Below, in pieces: positions 58,474-64,000 of a DNA stretch of 64,000 nucleotides. The DNA comes from Portulaca oleracea. Its lineage: Eukaryota > Streptophyta > Magnoliopsida > Caryophyllales > Portulacaceae. Under the pieces are notes generated by a model, which made no database searches, had not been told where the DNA came from, and saw only the letters and a list, made by a program, of their open reading frames with translations. Location of the stretch: NCBI GenBank assembly GCA_029582165.1, contig CM055876.1, positions 20,016,501-20,080,500 of the forward strand, read 5' to 3'. The position numbers and the translations under genes were made by a program. Each line of letters begins with the position of its first letter. Positions within the stretch are counted from its first letter, which is position 1.

Positions 58474-59996
58474 ATGGATAGTCCCCAATTCCCTCAATTT
58501 GAGCATGAAATATTTTGGAGGTATTTTGCTAGATTACATGATTATCGTGCTCAATGTGAATTATATGGTGTCTTCTATGATACTTTAGATCTTTTGGGAA
58601 TTGTGAATGAGGGTGTGAATTATGAGACCCGAAACCTTTTAGAATATTACGGGTTTTCCAGTTTAGGAGAAGAACTAGCATGGGAGTTACTTGAATGGTT
58701 GTCTAGGATTCCTATGAATTTGAGCAACAAAATGTTAGTCCTAGCTTCCAACCTCCTTATGCACCACCCTTTGGGACCGAAACTGAACAATCATGTGAAT
58801 ACCCCGTGTATGTTGATGATCAATCTTATGATGGGGGTTATGTGGAAAACTGTTATGATCTTTCCCAAAGTGTCGATGTCGAGTCTCCTTCCGTATGCTC
58901 CTTGTGTGATTCGCCGTATCATAGTTCAATTTCTTGTTTGCAAGCTACAGTGGTTTCCTTCAAGGTAGAAGTAGAAAAATTATGTGTGAACATGAATGAG
59001 TATATGCGTGAATTTGTCCATGAGAGTAATCATAGGGTAGAAACTCCGTCTTCACAAATGGTTGATTCGAATGTTGAAGTAGGTCATTCATCGTCTTTTA
59101 GTCCTGAAATGCAAGTTGATTTTTCTGTGTATGATGAGGATGATGACTATTATAACCGACCATGCCTTGGACTACTTAGTGATTCCTTAGCTCTAGCCCC
59201 ACCTAGTGAGCATGAGGAACTTGTTGATTCTGTGTGTGATGATGTTGAAATTGATGAAAACATGTTAGACGATGAACCATTGTCCACACCATTGTCCATG
59301 CCTTTATGTGAAGAAAAGATTGAGTTTAGTGAATGCCATGATGCTTGTGATGTAATTGAGCATGAGCTTGTTGAGGGTGAAATTGAATCTGTTGTGATTG
59401 AATGTGTACTTGATACCGATTTGTTCACTTTCATTGAGGATCATCGCATTAGTGAGGCATTAGCTACCCTTGTATGTGAGTCCATTGATGTGCATACCTG
59501 TGATGATGAGCATAATTCTTTGGGGATTGATCATGATTGTTTGAACTTGGTTGTTGATGATGATGCTTTTGATGATGACATGCTTTATGAGTCATTCACG
59601 ATGAGTTATGACCCTGAACCTTCCACTTTCACTTTTGATGTTGCTTTGGATGATGCACCTTTGTCTTTTGATGTTGATAGTTCTTCTAGTGAGTCTGATA
59701 TTGATGAAGATGAAGATGTGCTTGTGTGTGATGTTGGGAGTGTTGTGATGTGGTCTAACCCCCTGTTTTCCTTGTCACCTATTGACGATTGTGATGATTA
59801 TTTGGATGAGAGTGGTGATTTGGAATTTGTGATTGATGAAAATTGCATGGAAATTGAGTTTGAACCATTGTTTGCATCCAAGTCTTCGCACGAGCATGTT
59901 CAAATGTGTTGCCTCCTTCCGTTGATTTGTATACCCAATCTCCATTTACGAGTCAATGGGAGGATCCATTTGTCATGTCTTCTTTCACGTGCCTAG
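58474..59996 (+). pseudogene. gag-like protein of the Athila-like element, one frameshift
   Basis: The frame starts at ATG 58474. The first about 80 residues (YFARLHDYRAQCELYGV, LGIVNEGVNYETRNLLEYYG) resemble the gag segment of plant gypsy elements. Near 58712 the frame shifts by one base and continues (QQNVSPSFQPPYAPPF) into a CCHC zinc knuckle CSLCDSPYHSSISC at 58896-58937. After that come about 340 residues of strongly acidic, Asp/Glu/Cys-rich sequence with little similarity to known gag. The last about 30 residues may be another frame slip. Normal gag proteins are basic near the nucleic-acid-binding part; this tail is the reverse. No protease, RT or integrase follows. Confidence 0.6.
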
Positions 59997-62156
59997 AAAA
60001 GTCTTGTATATTCATGAATTTCATCGATTCTATGACTTTTCTAAGGCATTTGATAAATTGTTAAGAGCACTAATGTTTGTTTATGTGCTATTGCGAGTGT
60101 GCTCTTACCACCACCATTCCGAGATGCATGAGAGGATGCATGATTTGTTACTCAGGCGTTGAATGGTTCTAACATGATGCCCGATATCTTGAGGTGAGAA
60201 GGAGTGAATTTCTTGATAAGATGCCTTTGAGGTAATATCCTTCCTCACCCTTCTTGTATAATTAGTGAGTTGGTCTTTCTTTTCTTCTTTTATTTTATTT
60301 CCTTTTTGTGTGTCATTTTCTTTTATTTTGGGGTGCTTACTTACCTACTTCTGTTTCCATTTTGAGGACACGACAACCTCTTTGTGTTGGAGTGGGAGGT
60401 AGTATGTATTCGATATTCGAGTCTAAGAAAAGAAAAAAAGAGTCGTTTTGTAAATATTTTAGTTTGTTTTCTTAGTTCATTAGTCCTTAGTGTCTTGTAT
60501 AGTTTATTTTTCCTTTTGATCTTGCATGTGAACCATCACACATAGTATGCTTTTCTTGTTTATTTCTAACCTTGGTGTGATGTTCCTTGGATCGTGGATT
60601 GAATATGCTTGATTGAAGACTTCGAGGTAACTTCTTTCCACCCTCTCTTTATGTGAATATATCGATGATCCATGATGCATGCTTGATTTTCTTTTGGGTG
60701 TGAACCCTTAAGTGTGATGTTGGATAATTTGTTGTTGGAGCCGCATGGGCTCGGGTCGCCACCACTTTTTATGTGATAAGTGTTTCATATATAGGTTTTT
60801 CTTGGTTTTCTACCTTGCTTGTGACACCCTTCTCACAATGGGGACATTGTGGTGTTTTGTGTGGGAGTGGGGGGTGTTATTTCCATGTGTCATGGGTAGA
60901 TCACCTAGTTTTTGAGTCTTTGTTTTTGTTTTTCGTAGTTTGTGTCTAAAAATTGAAAATTTTGTGTGTGAAAAGAAAATAAAAAGGAAGAAATGTTGTG
61001 AAAAACCCAAAGTTGTTTTTCTTTTAGAGGATGTTTCCGTTCACAGTTGTGTAGATAGTTGTCTAATCGGCTGATTTAGTCAGTTGGAAGCGGTCGGTAT
61101 GAATAATGATGGGTCTTAGGAAGGATTTTTGCCATGAATTATCTCTATTAGACCTTTACATGGAATGGGAAAGCGGAATCCTCAATTCTTACACGTTTTG
61201 ACTGTGAATTCTTACCTAAGTTAGACGGTTTTAGTTGTTCAATTGCTTAAGCTCTTAACTAATGCATTAAATAATTATTGTCGGGCCTACCGTCATGGGT
61301 TGGTTTGGGTGGATCGGCACCCTATGCCCCTTAAGTGCAATGACTCACGTATGGAGAAACCCAGCAGGGAGGGTAACCCTTTGCGAAGGCCGGTGCTTAA
61401 ATCCCGCAAAACCCGACACAAACGCTCTAAAAGACACAAAACGGATTGAGTGGAAATAAAAGAGCGTAGGTTTTGAAAAAGAAAGAAAAGAAGCAAGAAA
61501 AAGAAAAAAGAGTTGAGCAAAATAATGGTAAGAAAGAAAGTAAAAAAAAAAGAGAGCAAAGTAAGAAAAAGAAAGAAAAGAGAGCAAAGTAAGAAAAAGA
61601 AAGAAAAGAGAGGTTAAAAGAAAAACCAAGAGTGAAGTAGGATAGATAATCCCGAGCTTGAGCATCGGAACAACTCTGATTGTCTGGTTTAGGATAGGAA
61701 GGACCGACTAGAGCCCACTTGCACATATGCACGAGGTGATTTGCTCATCAGGAAGTGTTTTGGTTCAAAATCTCAAAGATTGGCAGTTTTCCAACCTTCG
61801 TGTCTTAATTTGTTTATACTTGCTTCTTCCAATTGATTGTTGAGGCGGGTTTGGGAACTAGGTGCATGATTGGGGACGGGAATATATTCTTTGCTTTTGT
61901 TTTGTTTCGTTTTTCGGTTTTCATTTCTTTTTCTTTCCCTCTTTCCTTTTTCTATGGCTTTTGTGGGTATAGTTGCTATAAACCCTCACGAGACCTACCT
62001 CGTCCACCCGGGCTGCCGGGGGGTTTAAAGGGCTTGATGCATGTGCTAAATGCATCCGCGATTCCTGCGAAAGTGAGTTAGGTTTTTAGTTTTCTTTTTA
62101 GTCCTTTTCTTCGTTTTTAGTTTGCTCGGGGCGAGCAAACCCTTGTGTTGGAGTGG
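59997..62156. other. Non-coding interior of the Athila-like element
   Basis: No pol domain on either strand. It contains a purine-rich tract (61466-61625) with a 28-bp tandem repeat (GAGAGCAAAGTAAGAAAAAG), a palindrome TTTGCTCGGGGCGAGCAAA at 62121-62139 and a purine-rich GTTGGAGTGG directly before the 3' LTR that could serve as polypurine tract. Confidence 0.6.
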
Positions 62157-63019
62157 TGTTCGGCCTCGTTTCGAGCCGAATTTCTTCTCTTTTATAAGGT
62201 ATATTTGCTTGTTTTAACCCCTATTTATATATTAGATATAATGATTTGGTGTTTTGTAGGAAAATAAGGAGTTAGAAGAAGTTTGGGCCTAATTGAAGGT
62301 TTTTAGGGAATCCCGAGCTATTTCCCGAGTCAAACCAAGTCAACCCGAGCCGAGACCCGAGTCAAACCAAGTCAACCCGAGCCGAGAGCCGAGGCGAAAC
62401 CGAAGTCGGAAATTCCATATCAAGATTGGCGCAAACAGGGGAACGGTACAAACTTAAAGGTTTGAAATACGCGTGCCTTCACCCTTTGGGTCATAACTCC
62501 TTCGTTACAAATCCGATAGCTCTGAAATTTTGGGAGCTTAAAGTACACACCGAGAGCTTTCCATCGATATCTTACGGGCCTAAAACGGAGTTCGGATGAA
62601 GAAGTTATGCGTGTTTGAAGTCTGCAGGAAAATCGCTTAACGCTTGCTCGCCCGAGCCAAATTTCTCGCCGCCGAGCAAGGGTTCTGGAGCAACAAAAAC
62701 ACCAGCCAGAACGCTGGCTCGCCCGAGCCAAATTTCTGCTCGCCCGAGCCACACTGTCTGCAGACGCGCGTGCTGCGATTGTTCTAGGGTTTTGGGGTTG
62801 TATTTTTCCTTCTTCTATAAATACCCACTTGTATTAATCTAAATTATAAAATTAGCCTAGGTAGTTTAGGAGTAGAATTAGATTTAATTGCTTTCCTTTA
62901 TTTGCTTTAATCTCTCTTAATTGTTCTTCAAGTTTTCAATTGTTCTTCATTTGTATTCAAACTTTCTCAAGCTTTCTCAATTCAAGCAAGTTTCCATTGA
63001 AGTTTTACAAGCTTTCTCT

Positions 63020-63055
<36 letters not shown>

Positions 63056-63261
63056 ATTGCCATTGTTGACTTGTTTCCCAAGCTCTATAGTGTTAGCCAC
63101 AATCAACTTCATTTTTAGTGGGGAGGAGGGTCAAGGAACTCCAATTCTACTTACTAGTGAGAATTTGGGGGATTCTTGGTAATCCAAACCACAATTTCTT
63201 GTTTGTTCGGGGGAAATTCAAGTGTAGATTGAAGGTTTATTGAAGATTAGTCATCAAAGGT
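62157..63261 (+). mobile_element. 3' LTR of the Athila-like element (shorter)
   Basis: It matches 56865-58010 closely but has two units of the 32-bp repeat instead of three, a longer CT microsatellite (63015-63052) and palindromes at 62646-62657, 62716-62729 and 62738-62749. The TATA box lies at 62816-62823. It ends CATCAAAGGT and is followed by TTCCG. Confidence 0.85.
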
Positions 63262-63754
63262 TTCCGCCTCTCTATCTTCTACTCCAGTACAAATTTTCTC
63301 AACAACATCCTAAATCTTCTGGTAATTTCTCTATTACACGAAATTTCTTTAATTTCGATCTTTTTGGCTTTTTTAGTTTGGGTTTTGATGCAATTTTATT
63401 ACATGTTTGTTCCTTCCTTCTCACCTGACACAACTCCATTGCTTTTTGATGCAATTTTTGAGGTGGGTCTTGAGTTTCATTTGGTATTGGTGGGGGTTTC
63501 ACTACGAGGGTGATTGGTATTTTGTGTTAAGTTTGCGAATTTTTATTTGATTAGGTGCTTAATTTGATATGTATTTGGTGTTGACCTGTGCAACTTGTGA
63601 TCGAGCTTGTTTATCTTGTAGGATCATGGGTTTTGACCACCGATGATGTTGGATGGATATCTGTACCAATAGCTGTTTTTGGTGATGCTTGTTGCATATT
63701 TGGTGTGATTCTTTTAACTTGTATATTTATGTATGTCAAGCTGATAGGCATTAT
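63262..63754 (+). other. Segment right of the insertion, possible exon and intron
   Basis: TTCCGCCTCTCTATCTTC continues a CT-rich leader and meets a possible donor at 63321 (TCTG|GTAATTTC). A possible acceptor is CTTGTAG at about 63621, followed by GATCATGGG with an ATG. No recognisable protein follows before the LTR at 63755. Confidence 0.3.
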
Positions 63755-64000
63755 TGTTGGAAATATTTCAAGAGTATAAGACAATTATATAGCCTAAAGA
63801 ATAAAGTATATCATGTATAAGGATCATATATAAGTAAAACAATAAGAATATGATCAACACGGGTGAAACAGGAAGCAACACGGGTCGTGTTGTCTTCCAG
63901 AGAGAAGGAAAACTTTCCTGGGCTCAACACGGGTCGTGTTGCACTCAACACGGATCGTGTTGAAAGCCAGGATCGTTTTAAATGCTAACGGCTATATGAT
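63755..64000 (+). mobile_element. Start of a copia-type LTR (partial)
   Basis: It begins TGTTGGAAATATTTCAAGAG, a typical copia LTR start, and runs off the window. It holds three near-identical palindromes CAACACGGGTCGTGTTG (63876-63892, 63925-63941) and CAACACGGATCGTGTTG (63946-63962), plus a half copy at 63855. Strand and family are inferred from the TGTTGG start. Confidence 0.6.

Larger units (their letters stand above)
56865..63261 (+). mobile_element. Athila-like non-autonomous LTR retrotransposon (gag only)
   Basis: The 5' LTR begins TGTTCGGCCTCGTTTCGAGC at 56865. The PBS TGGCGCCGTTGCCGGGGA at 58290-58307 is the Athila-type site. Gag follows at 58474-59996, then 2.1 kb without pol, then a 3' LTR copy at 62157-63261. 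Flanks TTCCG (56860-56864 and 63262-63266) form a 5-bp target duplication. The 3' LTR copy lacks the last 277 bp of the 5' LTR, so the ends do not agree although the flanks do. Athila lineage is inferred from the PBS. Confidence 0.85.

Overview
The window is nuclear DNA from a flowering plant, most likely a eudicot. The evidence is AT-rich intergenic sequence with long (TA)n tracts, plant-type LTR retrotransposons (Ogre/Tat, Athila-like and Ty1/copia), CACTA, hAT, Stowaway and Helitron DNA transposons, and plant-specific families such as the plant mobile domain. I see no intact host gene, no tRNA or rRNA gene and no CRISPR array. Nearly everything recognisable is a transposable element, a fragment of host sequence carried by one, or the space between them.

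Layout. 1-18,978 is a three-level nest, all on the minus strand. A Ty1/copia element (gag 17,443-18,588; PBS 18,700-18,711; LTR from 18,712) was interrupted by an Ogre/Tat Ty3/gypsy element (5' LTR 15,856-17,442; tRNA-Arg-type PBS; gag, protease, 115-bp intron, RT, two RNase H domains, integrase). Downstream of pol the Ogre element carries an antisense plant-mobile-domain gene. It was itself interrupted at 3,682 by a second gypsy element with a 3.3-kb LTR (376-3,682). 19-31 kb holds six copies of a MITE family that sits in (TA)n, a long foldback element split by a 2-kb small LTR retroelement carrying host-like coding sequence, and a direct tandem duplication of about 2.5-2.6 kb (25,127-27,672 and 27,673-30,298). 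30-34.4 kb holds a hAT element, a near-perfect hairpin, an LTR relic, a (CAT)45 microsatellite and a solo LTR. 34,819-40,078 is a non-autonomous CACTA element with a second solo LTR inside it. A Stowaway MITE lies at 41,607-41,855.

42,818-50,412 reads as a Helitron on the minus strand. It contains pieces of a receptor-like kinase gene and a nested hairpin-ended TIR element. 51,046-56,388 is a decayed Ty1/copia element with a hAT insertion. 56,865-63,261 is a gag-only Athila-like LTR element that appears to have landed in a transcribed leader. A copia-type LTR starts at 63,755 and leaves the window.

The most striking pattern is that four unrelated LTR families (at 15.9-17.4, 33.8-34.4, 56.9-63.3 and 63.8-64.0 kb) each carry several copies of their own short palindrome. 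In two families the outer bases of the palindrome co-vary so that self-complementarity is kept. I know of no description of this as a shared LTR feature. All boundaries were read by eye. Target-site duplications are quoted where they are visible.
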